64,000 bases of DNA from Microbacterium terregens (GTDB taxonomy: Bacteria; Actinomycetota; Actinomycetes; Actinomycetales; Microbacteriaceae), in NCBI RefSeq assembly GCF_039534975.1, contig NZ_BAAAWH010000001.1, positions 62,001-126,000 of the forward strand, written 5' to 3'. Shown here one piece after another: positions 48,947-58,254 of this stretch; the stretch's first letter is position 1; each line of letters opens with the position of its first letter. The notes under the pieces were generated by a model, which did not search any database, was not told where the DNA came from, and saw nothing but the letters and a program-made list of their open reading frames with translations. The translations under genes were made by a program, and so were the position numbers.

Positions 48947-50107
48947 GTGCTGAACCTCGACGAGTGGGAGACGCGCGCCAAGGTCGACTTCCCCTACCGC
49001 GAAGGACGCGTCTACCTCAACTCCGCGGGGGCGGGGCTGCCCTGGCCGGGCGCGCCGGCGGCCGCGGCCGAGTACTACTCGCACCTCGCCACGTGGGGTG
49101 CCCAAGCGCAGCCCGAGTGGATCCGTCGCGCCGAGTTGGCGCGCGCCCACGTCGGGCAGCTGCTGCGAGTGCCGCCCACGGATGTGACGTTCCTGCGGAA
49201 CACCAGCGACGTGATGAACCTCGCGGCCAACAGCGTGTCGTGGCGGCCGGGCGATGAGGTGGTCGTCGCCGCCGACGACTTCCCGTCGGTGGTGCTGCCC
49301 TGGACGAAGGCCGAAGCGGCCGGCGGAACCCTGCACCGGGTCGTGATCGACGACGAGCGGCGGCGCGAGGATCTGCTGCTCGCGCAGATCAACGCCCGCA
49401 CGCGGGTGGTCGCCGTCACGCACGTGCATGCGGTGACCGGCGCCCGCCTCGACCTGGAGCGACTCGGACGGGCCTGCCGCGGGGTGGGGGCGCTCTTCGT
49501 CGTCGACGGGATCGAAGCACTCGGTGCGATCGACGTCGACCTCACCTGGGTGGATGTCTACGGTGCGGCGGTGTTCAAGTGGATGCTGTCGGGTTTCGGA
49601 CTGAGCATCGGCGTCTTCGCGGAACGCGCGCGCGAGCTGCTCACGCCCGCCTACCGCGGCTACCGCAATCCACCCCCGAGTCAGAGCTTCGAGTACTCCG
49701 ATCCGAACTATCCCGGCCTTTACGTCCTGGATGCGACCCTGCAGTACCTGGATGCGCTCGGGTGGGACGAGATCCACCGCAGGGTCGCCGACCTGACCGC
49801 TCTCGTGGACGCCACGGTGTCGGCGCAGGGGTTCACACCGGTGACGGATGCCGCGGCGCGGGCAGGGATCATCAGCTTCGGCGCCGACGACGCCGAAGGA
49901 CTGGTCGCACAGCTGCAGACCCGCGGGATCGACGTGGTGCACAAGAGCGGACTCGTCCGCGTGTCACCGCACTTCTACACCAGTCGCGAAGACATCCGGC
50001 GGTTCGGAGCGGCCCTCGCGGACAGCGTCGCGGCGACGGGGATCCGCCCGGTCGACGCGCGCCGCCCCGCGGCAGCAGAAGCTCAGGCGCCCGCTTCGCT
50101 GAGCTGA
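48947..50107 (+). CDS. class V aminotransferase-fold PLP enzyme, paralogue 2
   Basis: A 386-residue paralogue of the protein at 47282, similar throughout: VYLNSAGAGLPWPGAP, TFLRNTSDVMNLAANSV, TIVTHVHAVTG-like VTHVHAVTGARLDLERLG, VDGIEALGAIDVDLTWVDVYG and PLP lysine in GAAVFKWMLSGFG. GTG 48947 is the first start after ridA. The C-terminus is longer by a short Ala/Arg-rich tail overlapping the convergent NUDIX gene by 25 bp. Substrate unknown. Confidence 0.8.
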   Translation: MLNLDEWETRAKVDFPYREGRVYLNSAGAGLPWPGAPAAAAEYYSHLATWGAQAQPEWIRRAELARAHVGQLLRVPPTDVTFLRNTSDVMNLAANSVSWRPGDEVVVAADDFPSVVLPWTKAEAAGGTLHRVVIDDERRREDLLLAQINARTRVVAVTHVHAVTGARLDLERLGRACRGVGALFVVDGIEALGAIDVDLTWVDVYGAAVFKWMLSGFGLSIGVFAERARELLTPAYRGYRNPPPSQSFEYSDPNYPGLYVLDATLQYLDALGWDEIHRRVADLTALVDATVSAQGFTPVTDAAARAGIISFGADDAEGLVAQLQTRGIDVVHKSGLVRVSPHFYTSREDIRRFGAALADSVAATGIRPVDARRPAAAEAQAPASLS

Positions 50108-50562
50108 CGCTCCAGCGCGTCCAGCGCGGGGCGCTGTCCCTTCACCAGCCGCTCACGCGCGGCGTCCCATCCGGTCCACTCCACGCGGTCCACCTCGGGG
50201 AAGGGCTGCATCCGCCCCGAGCGCGGGGGCCACTCGAGCTCGAACGTCCCGAACTTCAGGTCCTCGAGGGCGAACGCTCCGCCGTCGGCGACGAAGACCG
50301 TCACCCGCTTGCCCGATGCGTAGGGGAAGGTGCCCAGCTCGGCGTACGGCACGTCGGGCGCGGGGACACCGAGCTCCTCCGCGAACTCGCGCAGGGCGGC
50401 ATCGAGCGCCGCTTCGGAGTCGGAGTCGTACTCGCCCTTCGGGATCGACCAGGCCGCGGCATCCTTCGACGCCCAATAGGGCCCACCCATGTGCGCGATG
50501 AGCACCTCCGGGGCGCCCTCGACAAGGCGGTAGAGGAGGATGCCGGCGCTGGTCACAGCCAT
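50083..50562 (-). CDS. NUDIX hydrolase
   Basis: A 159-residue protein with an intact Nudix box G(5x)E(7x)REFAEELG in GEYDSDSEAALDAALREF then AEELG, preceded by AAWSIPKGEY. The N-terminus SAGILLYRLVEGAPEVLIAH and the late segment PEVDRVEWTGWDAARERLV match the NUDIX group acting on nucleoside diphosphate-linked substrates; exact substrate unknown. ATG 50562 lies 12 bp after the aldo/keto reductase stop, so the two are probably one transcript. Confidence 0.87.
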   Translation of the reverse strand: MAVTSAGILLYRLVEGAPEVLIAHMGGPYWASKDAAAWSIPKGEYDSDSEAALDAALREFAEELGVPAPDVPYAELGTFPYASGKRVTVFVADGGAFALEDLKFGTFELEWPPRSGRMQPFPEVDRVEWTGWDAARERLVKGQRPALDALERQLSEAGA

Positions 50563-50573
50563 CGGCTCGCGCC

Positions 50574-51581
50574 TCAGACGCGTGAGGCGGGCGAGACGGA
50601 GTAGGTGTCCTCGGGATCGGTGACGGCCACGCCCCCCACGGCGGCGTCGATCGCAGCCATCGTGTCGGCATCCAAGGTGACGCCCGACGCAGCCACGTTC
50701 GACGCGATCTGCTCCGGCCGCGACGCGCCCACGAGCGCGGCGGCGACGTTCGGGTTCTGAAGCACCCAGGCGATCGCCAGCTGCGGCATCGTCAGGCCCA
50801 CCTCGTCGGCGATCGGCTTGAGGCGCTGCACGGCCGTCAGCACGTCGTCCTCGAGGAAGCCCTGGATGAAGCGGGAGCCGTTCTGATCCGTCGCGCGCGA
50901 GCCCTCGGGTGCGGGCTGCCCGGGCAGATACTTGCCGCTGAGGACGCCCTGCGCCATCGGCGACCAGACGATCTGCGAGATCCCGAGCTCTTCGGAGGCC
51001 GGGATCACCTTGCCCTCGATCACGCGCCACAGCATCGAGTACTGCGGCTGATTGGAGATGAGCTGGATGCCGAGATCCTTCGCGAGGGCAGCTCCGGCTC
51101 GCAGCTGCTCGGCGGTCCACTCCGAGACTCCGACGTAGAGGACCTTGCCCTGCCGGACGAGATCGGCGAAGGCCTGGAAGGTCTCCTCCAGTGGGGTCTC
51201 GTAGTCGTAGCGATGCGCCTGGTACAGGTCGACGTAGTCGACGCCCAGACGCGAGAGAGAACCGTTGATGGCCTCGAGGATGTGCTTGCGCGACAGCCCG
51301 CCGTCGTTGGGGCCCTTCGGCCCGGTGGGCCAGTAGACCTTCGTGAAGATCTCCAGCGACTCGCGGCGCTGCCCGGCGAGTGCCTTGCCCAGCACCGTCT
51401 CGGCGCCCGTGTTCGCATACGTGTCGGCGGTGTCGAACGTCGTGATCCCGGCATCCAATGCGGCGTGAACCGTGGCGATCGCGTCGGTGTCGTCCACCTG
51501 GGATGCGTGCGTCACCCAGTTGCCGTAGGTGATCTCCGAGATCTTGAGTCCGCTGTTGCCGAGATATCGATAATTGACCAT
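50574..51581 (-). CDS. aldo/keto reductase (KCNAB/YghZ-like)
   Basis: A 335-residue AKR: FDTADTYANTGAETVLGKAL with Asp and Tyr, IFTKVYWPTG with Lys, LYQAHRYDYETPLEET with His, and GASRPEQIASNV for NADPH. It resembles the voltage-gated channel beta-subunit-like AKRs. A -10-like TAGCGT six bases before the ATG suggests a leaderless start. Followed by the NUDIX gene. Confidence 0.85.
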   Translation of the reverse strand: MVNYRYLGNSGLKISEITYGNWVTHASQVDDTDAIATVHAALDAGITTFDTADTYANTGAETVLGKALAGQRRESLEIFTKVYWPTGPKGPNDGGLSRKHILEAINGSLSRLGVDYVDLYQAHRYDYETPLEETFQAFADLVRQGKVLYVGVSEWTAEQLRAGAALAKDLGIQLISNQPQYSMLWRVIEGKVIPASEELGISQIVWSPMAQGVLSGKYLPGQPAPEGSRATDQNGSRFIQGFLEDDVLTAVQRLKPIADEVGLTMPQLAIAWVLQNPNVAAALVGASRPEQIASNVAASGVTLDADTMAAIDAAVGGVAVTDPEDTYSVSPASRV

Positions 51582-51587
51582 TGCTCA

Positions 51588-51593
51588 ACGCTA
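51588..51593 (-). promoter_or_regulatory. leaderless -10 element
   Basis: TAGCGT on the minus strand, six bases before ATG 51581. Confidence 0.45.
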
Positions 51594-51657
51594 CCGGGGG
51601 TGACGGCCCGGGCGCCGGGTTGACGCGGGTCCCGGCCCGTGCTGTCCGGTCGCGGGG

Positions 51658-53625
51658 TCAGCGTCCCGGAGCGCGCCGGCGGAAGGCTCCGCTGAGGCTC
51701 CGCAGCAGCAGCAGCATGCCGCCGAGGCCGAGCACGCTGCCCAGGAAGGAGAAGGCCGGCACGCCCTCGGTGATCTCCGGCCCGACATCGGACACGGCGA
51801 GGAAGAAGCCCGTGGCCACCAGCGCGATGCCGACGAGCGTCGCCGTCACCTCGCCGAGGACCGAGTCCAGCCAGCGACGGTCGTCCGCACTCTCCAGCGC
51901 CCGCACCCGCACTTGGAAGGTGCCGTCCTGCAGGGCCTGGGTGATGCCCTCGATCCGCCGCGGGAGTCGCCGCAGCTGCTCGGCGACGATCGCAGACTGC
52001 GCCTGAATACTCAACGCCACCGCGCGCGGGGACGCGAGCTGCAGGGCGATGTGCGGTGCGCGCGAAAGCCCCCGGCCGACCATGTCGTAGCCGGGCACGA
52101 GGCGGCGCAGCGAGCCTTCCAGAGAGATGAGGGTGCGGAAGACCAGCAGCAGCGACGGCGGCATCGCGAGGCGATGCCTGCGCAGCACGTCGATCAGCGC
52201 GCTGAAGACGTTCTCACCCACTTGCGCATTGGCGACGCGGGTCAGGATGGCCCCGATGTCATGCTGCAGAATGGTCTGCTCGACGCTTCCTCCGGACACC
52301 GGTGCGCAGAGCAGCAGGATGATATCGGTGGTCGACACGTCGTCGTCGTTCGCGATCGCGACCAGGAGCGGGGCAAGAAGCCTGCGCACGCTGCGCTCGA
52401 TGATGCCGATCGCGCCGAAGTCGATCAACGTGACCGTCCCGTCCCGCGCGAGGATCAGATTGCCCGCATGCAGATCGGCATGGAACACCCCGCGCACGGC
52501 GATCTGCTCGAAGACCGAGTCCACCACGCCTTCGACGACGCGGTGCGCGGCTTCGGGCGGCAGCGCGTCCGGCGTGAGCCGGCCGAAGGGGATGCCGTCC
52601 GCTCGCTCCAGCACCAGCATCCGGGATGTGGACAGATCGCGGTACACAGTGGGGATGTTCAGCGTCGGGGAGTGCGATCGCTCGATCGCGCCGCGGATCA
52701 TCTCGGTGTTGGCCGCCTCGACGCGGTAGTCGAGCTCTTCGCGCAGAGCCCGCGCGAACTCTGCGGCCAGCGCGCGCGCACCATAGTCTCGTGCCCACTC
52801 GGTGCGCCGCTCCGCGTCGGCGGCCAATCGCTCGAGGATGTCGAGATCGGTCGTCACCTGCGCGCGGGCACGCGGACGCTGGATCTTGATCACGACCCGC
52901 GCCCCGTTCAGGAGCGTCGCGGCGTGAACCTGAGCAACGGATGCCGCCGCGATCGGCGTCTGATCGACCTCGGCGAACACCTCTTCCAGGGGACGGCGGA
53001 GTTCCTGGCGGATCGCGGCTTCTGCCTCGGCCCACGGGATCGGTGTGGAGTCCATCTGCAGCGTGGACAGCGCCTTGATGAACTGCGGCGGCAGCACGTC
53101 CTCGCGTGAGGAGAGCACCTGACCCAGCTTGACGAAGGTCACTCCTGCCTCATTGAGCGCGCGGACGAGCGCCTCCGGCAACTCGTCGCTGTAGCCCCTG
53201 GCGCGGTTCTGGTACAGCCCGATCCCGTGGCGCGAGGCGATGACGAGGATCTGCGCGTAGCGCCTGGCCCGATCGCGGCGCCGAATCGCATCGCGGATCA
53301 CCGCGATCGGATTGCGCATCGGCCGAGTGGGCACCAGGAACTCGCTCACGACGATGACGGCCACAACGATCGCGAACACCCAGCCGAGGATGAGCGCCGA
53401 GATGACGGCGACGATCGGCCACGCGACGAGGAACTTCCCGTCCGCGTAGACGTGCGACTGCTCCAGCATCCAGAACACCAGTGGGATGCTCAGCGAGAAC
53501 ACGACGAGCGAGGCCACCAGGCAGCGCACCCAGCCGACGGGTGTGTCGAGCAGTCGGCGCGACACCCAGGTGGCGGCGGCGGCGAACGCGAGCGCTACCA
53601 GCGCAAATGCGAGCCAGGCGGGCAT
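51658..53625 (-). CDS. ABC1/UbiB family atypical kinase, membrane protein
   Basis: A 655-residue protein. Three to four N-terminal membrane helices (residues 5-22, 33-52, 68-95) precede the UbiB kinase-like domain: VTFVKLGQVLSSREDVLPPQF (KxGQ), PIAAASVAQVHAA (A-rich loop), VVIKIQ, HADLHAGN and LIDFGAIG. Two further helices end the protein (near 575-595 and 610-635). Family members support quinone synthesis or lipid homeostasis as ATPases. The N-terminal membrane domain is unlike standard UbiB, where helices are C-terminal. Monocistronic. Confidence 0.85.
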   Translation of the reverse strand: MPAWLAFALVALAFAAAATWVSRRLLDTPVGWVRCLVASLVVFSLSIPLVFWMLEQSHVYADGKFLVAWPIVAVISALILGWVFAIVVAVIVVSEFLVPTRPMRNPIAVIRDAIRRRDRARRYAQILVIASRHGIGLYQNRARGYSDELPEALVRALNEAGVTFVKLGQVLSSREDVLPPQFIKALSTLQMDSTPIPWAEAEAAIRQELRRPLEEVFAEVDQTPIAAASVAQVHAATLLNGARVVIKIQRPRARAQVTTDLDILERLAADAERRTEWARDYGARALAAEFARALREELDYRVEAANTEMIRGAIERSHSPTLNIPTVYRDLSTSRMLVLERADGIPFGRLTPDALPPEAAHRVVEGVVDSVFEQIAVRGVFHADLHAGNLILARDGTVTLIDFGAIGIIERSVRRLLAPLLVAIANDDDVSTTDIILLLCAPVSGGSVEQTILQHDIGAILTRVANAQVGENVFSALIDVLRRHRLAMPPSLLLVFRTLISLEGSLRRLVPGYDMVGRGLSRAPHIALQLASPRAVALSIQAQSAIVAEQLRRLPRRIEGITQALQDGTFQVRVRALESADDRRWLDSVLGEVTATLVGIALVATGFFLAVSDVGPEITEGVPAFSFLGSVLGLGGMLLLLRSLSGAFRRRAPGR

Positions 53626-53670
53626 GCCTGAGATTCTGTCAGGACTCGGGCGCTCGCGCGCCCTTGTTCG

Positions 53671-54945
53671 TCAGTCCTCGGCGGGTGTGACCGCGGCGGC
53701 GGCCTGATCCTCGGTCGTGGCGACCAGCTGTCCGCACGCGCCGTCGATCTCCTTGCCACGGGTGTCGCGGAGGGTCGTCGGGATTCCGGCATCGTTGAGC
53801 CGGCGGACGAACTCGTTCTGCACGCTGACCTCGGACGCGGTCCAGATCGAGCCCGGCGTCGGGTTGAGCGGGATCGGATTCACGTGGACCCAGCCCCGGC
53901 CGCGCGCGTTGAGCTTCTCGGCCAGCAGGTCGGCGCGCCATCCGTGATCGTTCATGTCCTTGATCAGCGCGTATTCGATCGACACGCGCCGACCGGTCTT
54001 GTCGAAGTAGTTGCGCGCCGCGTCCAGCGCCTCGTCGACCTTCCAGCGGGAGTTGACCGGGATCAGCTCGTCCCGCAACGTGTCATCGGGCGCGTGCAGC
54101 GAGAGCGCGAACGTCACCGGGATGTCCTCGTTCGCAAGCTTGATGATCGCCGGCACGAGCCCGACCGTCGACACGGTGATGCCCCGCGCACTCATCCCGA
54201 GCCCGTGCTTCTTGTCGGTCATGACGCGCACGGCCTGCATCACGCGCGCGTAGTTGGCCAGCGGCTCGCCCATGCCCATGAACACGATGTTGCTGACCCG
54301 CTCGGCGGAGTGGTCGTCCTTCTTCTTGCCGCCCAGTCCCCCGTCGGCGATGAGCCGGTTCGCGCGCACGATCTGCTCGACGATCTCGGCCGCCGACATG
54401 TTGCGCGTGAGGCCTGCCTGGCCGGTCGCGCAGAACGGGCAGTTCATGCCGCACCCCGCCTGGGACGAGACGCACAGCGTGATGCGTCCCGGGTAGCGCA
54501 TGAGCACCGACTCCACCAGCGCGCCGTCGTGCAGCTTCCACAGGAATTTGATGGTGTCGCCACGGTCGGTCTCGAGCCGTCGCACCTCCGTCAGCAGTGG
54601 AGGCAGCATCCCGTGGACGAACTCTTCGCGGCCGGCGGCGGGCAGGTCGCTCATGGCGGCAGGGTCGTGGGTCCAGTGCGTGAAGTAGTGCGTCTCGAGC
54701 TGCTTGGCGCGGAACCCCGGCATCCCGAGCTCCTGCACCTTGGCCACACGCTCTTCGGGCGTCAGATCGGCGAGGTGCACCGGGGGCTTGCCGCGCTTGG
54801 GACTGGCGAACTGCAGGAGGGGGCGGCCGGTGGCGTCCTTCTTCTGCGACCAGCCTTCGGTCTTCGGCCGCACCTGGGTTACAGCGCCGGCCGCAGCCGT
54901 CGCCGGACGCGCCTGACGAATGGGGGTCTCGGGCGTGGCGGTCAT
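53671..54945 (-). CDS. rlmN: 23S rRNA (adenine(2503)-C(2))-methyltransferase
   Basis: A 424-residue radical SAM methyltransferase. The cluster motif CGMNCPFC, the region [34 protein letters not shown] and the C-terminal methyl-accepting Cys in DGACGQL are present. It methylates A2503 of 23S rRNA and certain tRNAs. ATG 54945 is six bases after TACCCT (leaderless). About 50 residues of N-terminal extension are typical of actinobacterial RlmN. Confidence 0.93.
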   Translation of the reverse strand: MTATPETPIRQARPATAAAGAVTQVRPKTEGWSQKKDATGRPLLQFASPKRGKPPVHLADLTPEERVAKVQELGMPGFRAKQLETHYFTHWTHDPAAMSDLPAAGREEFVHGMLPPLLTEVRRLETDRGDTIKFLWKLHDGALVESVLMRYPGRITLCVSSQAGCGMNCPFCATGQAGLTRNMSAAEIVEQIVRANRLIADGGLGGKKKDDHSAERVSNIVFMGMGEPLANYARVMQAVRVMTDKKHGLGMSARGITVSTVGLVPAIIKLANEDIPVTFALSLHAPDDTLRDELIPVNSRWKVDEALDAARNYFDKTGRRVSIEYALIKDMNDHGWRADLLAEKLNARGRGWVHVNPIPLNPTPGSIWTASEVSVQNEFVRRLNDAGIPTTLRDTRGKEIDGACGQLVATTEDQAAAAVTPAED

Positions 54946-54951
54946 GGTCCC

Positions 54952-54957
54952 AGGGTA
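54952..54957 (-). promoter_or_regulatory. leaderless -10 element
   Basis: TACCCT on the minus strand, six bases before rlmN ATG. Confidence 0.45.
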
Positions 54958-55012
54958 GGCGACCCACCTGCGCAACGGCTGGCGGACAGCCCGCCGGGCG
55001 CGGGTGGACGGC

Positions 55013-55018
55013 TATCGT
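55013..55018 (+). promoter_or_regulatory. leaderless -10 element
   Basis: TATCGT, six bases, then GTG 55025. Confidence 0.45.
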
Positions 55019-55024
55019 GTGGAT

Positions 55025-55663
55025 GTGGTTCCGCCGGACAGTCTCGCCGCCTTCGTCGTCGCCTCGATCGTGCTCATCGTGATCCCCGGCCCGAGCGTGC
55101 TGTTCACGATCGGACGCGCCCTCGCGCTCGGGCGCATCGGCGGGCTGCTGAGCGTGCTCGGCAACGCGCTCGGGCTCCTGCCGGTCATCGGACTGGTCGC
55201 ACTCGGCGTCGGCGGACTCGTCGCGCAGTCCGTGATCCTGTTCACGATCGTCAAGATCGCCGGTGCGCTGTACCTGATGTTCCTCGGAGTGCAGGCGATC
55301 CGGCACCGCAACCGCGCCGCAGCGGCGGCAACGGCGGGCGCGTTGCCGCGCTCGCACTGGCGACAGCTCGGCGAGGGTTTCGTGGTGGGCATCACCAACC
55401 CGAAGACCATCGCATTCTTCGTCGCCGTGCTGCCGCAGTTCGTCGACCTTCAGTCCGGCTCGGTGCCGCTGCAGATGCTCGAGCTCGGGCTCATCTTCTT
55501 CGTGATCGCCCTTCTCTCAGACGCGGTGTGGGCGCTCGCGGCGTCGGCCGCCCGTTCCTGGTTCGGCAAGTCGCCGAAGCGCATCGCGGCCCTGTCGGCC
55601 ACCGGCGGCGGGCTCATGATCGGCCTCGGCGGCATCCTGCTGCTCACCGGCAACGAGCACTGA
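55025..55663 (+). CDS. LysE family amino-acid exporter (RhtB-like)
   Basis: A 212-residue membrane protein with six hydrophobic segments and the family signature IVIPGPSVLFTIGRALALGR near the N-terminus, plus VGITNPKTIAFFVAVLPQFV. It should export an amino acid or related solute. GTG 55025 is chosen from the -10/leaderless spacing; an in-frame GTG at 55004 would add 7 residues. Divergent from rlmN. A strong palindrome follows the stop. Confidence 0.86.
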   Translation: MVPPDSLAAFVVASIVLIVIPGPSVLFTIGRALALGRIGGLLSVLGNALGLLPVIGLVALGVGGLVAQSVILFTIVKIAGALYLMFLGVQAIRHRNRAAAAATAGALPRSHWRQLGEGFVVGITNPKTIAFFVAVLPQFVDLQSGSVPLQMLELGLIFFVIALLSDAVWALAASAARSWFGKSPKRIAALSATGGGLMIGLGGILLLTGNEH

Positions 55664-55676
55664 GCCGCGCCCGCGG

Positions 55677-55749
55677 CCGCGAGACTGGATAGACGCCGCG
55701 AGACAGAGTGCGTTCACCCCCGTCTCGTGGCGTCTATCCGGTCTCGCGG
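55677..55749. repeat. intergenic palindrome, CCGCGAGAC family, copy 2
   Basis: 28-bp arms (beginning CCGCGAGACTGGAT, ending ATCCGGTCTCGCGG) match at 26 of 28 positions around a 17-base loop. Lies between the convergent lysE-like and SDR genes and could terminate both. Shares sequence with 36637-36709. Confidence 0.85.
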
Positions 55750-55762
55750 TCAGAAGGGTGGG

Positions 55763-56599
55763 CTACAGGAAGATGTCGGGGAACAGGCGGGCGTCGGGAG
55801 TGCCGGGTACCGCCGCGTACGGCGCGAAGTCGGTGATCCCGGCATCCGTCAGCACGTCCTCGACGATGAGGGTCTGCCCGGTGCACTCGCCTGCCGGGCG
55901 GATGAGCACCTGATAGGCCGCATCCGCGTAGATCTGCGGTGTGCGGCTCGCGGCCATCACCAGATCGCCGCCGAGCAGATTCTGCACCGCCGCGGTCGCG
56001 ATCGTCGTCCGCGGCCAGAGCGTGTTGGCCGCGATCCCGTCCTTCGAGAACTCCGCGGCGAACCCGAGCGTCACCATGGTCATGCCGTATTTGGCGAGGG
56101 TGTAGCCCGTGTGCGCGCCGAGCCACTTCGGGTCCAGGTTCAGCGGCGGCGAGAGCGAGAGGATGTGCGGGTTCTCGGCATCGCGCAGCATCGGAACGGC
56201 CGCCTGCGACAGCATGAAGGTGCCGCGCACGTTGACGTCCTGCATCAGGTCGTACTTCTTCGCGGTGAGTTCGAGCGACCGCGACAGATCGATGACGCTC
56301 GCGTTGTTCACCACGATGTCGATGCCGCCGAACTCGCCCTGGGTCTTGAGCACCGCCTCGGTGATGTCATCGTCGTTGCGCACGTCGCCGACGATCGGCA
56401 GCGCATTGCCCCCCGCTGCCCGGATCTGCTCCGCCGCCGAGTGGACGGTGCCCTCCAGCTTCGGGTGCGGTGAGTCGGTCTTGGCCAGCAGTGCGATGTT
56501 GGCGCCGTCGCCGGCGGCACGCAGCGCGATCGCGAGACCGATGCCGCGGCTGCCGCCGGACATCAGGATGGTCTTGCCTGCGAGGGGCTTGTCTGTCAT
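55763..56599 (-). CDS. SDR family oxidoreductase (HSDL2-like)
   Basis: A 278-residue SDR. MSGGSRGIGLAIALRAA is the nucleotide motif, with NNASVIDL, catalytic Ser in LSLSPPL and YTLAKYGM holding Tyr-Lys. The KTDSPHPKLEGTVHSAAEQI stretch after the second strand is typical of the HSDL2 group. It lies at the end of a leftward operon with a crotonase and another SDR, so a fatty-acid or branched acyl-CoA role is likely. ATG 56599 follows AAGGA. Confidence 0.85.
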   Translation of the reverse strand: MTDKPLAGKTILMSGGSRGIGLAIALRAAGDGANIALLAKTDSPHPKLEGTVHSAAEQIRAAGGNALPIVGDVRNDDDITEAVLKTQGEFGGIDIVVNNASVIDLSRSLELTAKKYDLMQDVNVRGTFMLSQAAVPMLRDAENPHILSLSPPLNLDPKWLGAHTGYTLAKYGMTMVTLGFAAEFSKDGIAANTLWPRTTIATAAVQNLLGGDLVMAASRTPQIYADAAYQVLIRPAGECTGQTLIVEDVLTDAGITDFAPYAAVPGTPDARLFPDIFL

Positions 56600-56638
56600 C
56601 GGGGAGTCCTTCCGGTCGGAGAGCTGGGGCGCGGTGCC

Positions 56639-57445
56639 TCAGCGTCCTGCAGTCTTCGTTGCCTGGGCCGAGTCACGCGGAGTGCGGGATGCCGCGGCGA
56701 ACGCTGCGACGCGCGCTTGGGCTTCGGCCGTTTCCAGCGCGGCCCCGATCGTGCGGGCCTCGTCCTCGAGCTGCTCGACGACGGTGCGTTCGGGTGCGGC
56801 TCGGACCAGGCGCTTCGCCTGCCCGTAGGCGGCCGTCGCGCCGGCCAGCCAGAAGCGGGCGACGGCCTCGGCGCGGGCTCGCACCTGGTCGGGTGCGACG
56901 GCCTCCGCCACCAGACCCCACTCCACCGCTTCGGCGGCGCTGAGCAGGCGATTCTGCAGCACGAGCTGCAGTGCGCGGCGCTGTCCGACGGCCCGACCCA
57001 GGTGGGCCGTGACGGACAGGTCGGGGGTGAGCCCCATGTTCGCGTACAGGCTCCCGATGCGGGAATCCTCGCCGACGATCGCGTAGTCGGAGGCGAGGAG
57101 GATGCCGAGACCACCCCCGGCAGTGGTGCCCTGCGCGGCCGCGACGACGGGCGTGGAGGATTCGGTCAACGACAGGATGCCGCGGTTGATGACGCCGGCC
57201 AGCTCGGCGATGCCGGCTGCGGAGAGCCCGCCCGCGGCCATCGAGAGGACGTCGCCGCCCGCGCAGAAGGAGGGCCCTTCGGCATCCAGCAGGATCGCCC
57301 CGACATCGTCGCGGGCGACAGCCTCGGCGGTGATCCGCTCCCACGACCGTGCGGTCGCCTCGTCGAAGGCGTTCAGTCTCGCGGGGCGGTTGAGGGTGAT
57401 GCGGCCGAGACCGTCGACGACGGAGAACAGGATGGGTTCGGACAT
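56639..57445 (-). CDS. enoyl-CoA hydratase/isomerase family protein (PaaG/ECI-like)
   Basis: A 268-residue crotonase: GRITLNRPARLNAFDEATA, SFCAGGDVLSM, AAQGTTAGGGLGILLASDYAI and YANMGLTPDLSVTAHL. Gly-rich oxyanion residues are kept, but the second catalytic Glu expected in a hydratase is replaced in the N-M-G-L-T-P-D segment, so isomerase or other crotonase chemistry is more likely. AAGGAG precedes the ATG. Middle gene of the SDR-crotonase-SDR operon. Confidence 0.84.
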   Translation of the reverse strand: MSEPILFSVVDGLGRITLNRPARLNAFDEATARSWERITAEAVARDDVGAILLDAEGPSFCAGGDVLSMAAGGLSAAGIAELAGVINRGILSLTESSTPVVAAAQGTTAGGGLGILLASDYAIVGEDSRIGSLYANMGLTPDLSVTAHLGRAVGQRRALQLVLQNRLLSAAEAVEWGLVAEAVAPDQVRARAEAVARFWLAGATAAYGQAKRLVRAAPERTVVEQLEDEARTIGAALETAEAQARVAAFAAASRTPRDSAQATKTAGR

Positions 57446-57474
57446 GGGGGCTCCTTGGCTGGGTGCCGTGCGGA

Positions 57475-58254
57475 TCATCGGGGTGCCATGCGGATCGCGC
57501 CATCCAAGCGGATGGTCTCGCCGTTGAGATAGTCGTTCTCGACGATCGCCATCACCAGGTGCGCGTACTCGTCGGGGCGTCCGAGCCGCTGAGGGTGGGG
57601 CACCTGCTCGCCGAGGGAGTCCTGTGCCGCCTGCGGCAGCCCCGCCAGCATGGGTGTCTCCATGATTCCGGGCGCGATCGTGAGCACGCGGATGCCGTAC
57701 CGCGCCATCTCCCGCGCGATCGGGAGGGTCATGGCGTGCACGCCGCCCTTGCTCGCGGAATACGCAGGCTGCCCGATCTGGCCGTCGAACGCGGCGACGC
57801 TGGCGGTGTTGATGATGACGCCGCGGTCGCCGGAACCGGCACCGACCGCCGCGCCGACGGGCTCGGAACGGGCCATCACGGCGGATGCCTGCGCGATCAC
57901 GTTGTACGTGCCGATCAGGTTGACGCGGATGATGCGCTCGAACGCGTCCAGGGGCGAGGGATTCCCGTCCCGGTCGAGCACCTTCGCGGGAGGCGCGATC
58001 CCCGCGCAGTTGACCACGACGCGCAACGGCCCCGCGGCCGCGGCCACCTGCACCGCTGCGGCGACCTGGCCAGGATCCGCGACATCGGCCGCCGCGAAGG
58101 CGCCCCCGAGCTCGGCGGCGACGTCGGCGCCTGCCGAGGTGGGCAGATCGATGATCGTGACCGTCGCACCGGCCGCGGTCAGGCGACGAGCCGTCGCGAG
58201 CCCCAGGCCGCTCGCGCCGCCGGTCACGAGGGCGGAGGCGCCGGTGATGTCCAT
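57475..58254 (-). CDS. 3-hydroxyacyl-CoA dehydrogenase type-2-like SDR
   Basis: A 259-residue SDR close to HSD17B10/HADH2: [25 protein letters not shown] with Asp for [41 protein letters not shown] (Ser, Tyr, Lys) and [14 protein letters not shown]. It oxidises short 3-hydroxyacyl-CoAs, e.g. in isoleucine or branched fatty-acid breakdown. AAGGAGA precedes the ATG at 58254; first gene of the leftward operon. Confidence 0.88.
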   Translation of the reverse strand: MDITGASALVTGGASGLGLATARRLTAAGATVTIIDLPTSAGADVAAELGGAFAAADVADPGQVAAAVQVAAAAGPLRVVVNCAGIAPPAKVLDRDGNPSPLDAFERIIRVNLIGTYNVIAQASAVMARSEPVGAAVGAGSGDRGVIINTASVAAFDGQIGQPAYSASKGGVHAMTLPIAREMARYGIRVLTIAPGIMETPMLAGLPQAAQDSLGEQVPHPQRLGRPDEYAHLVMAIVENDYLNGETIRLDGAIRMAPR

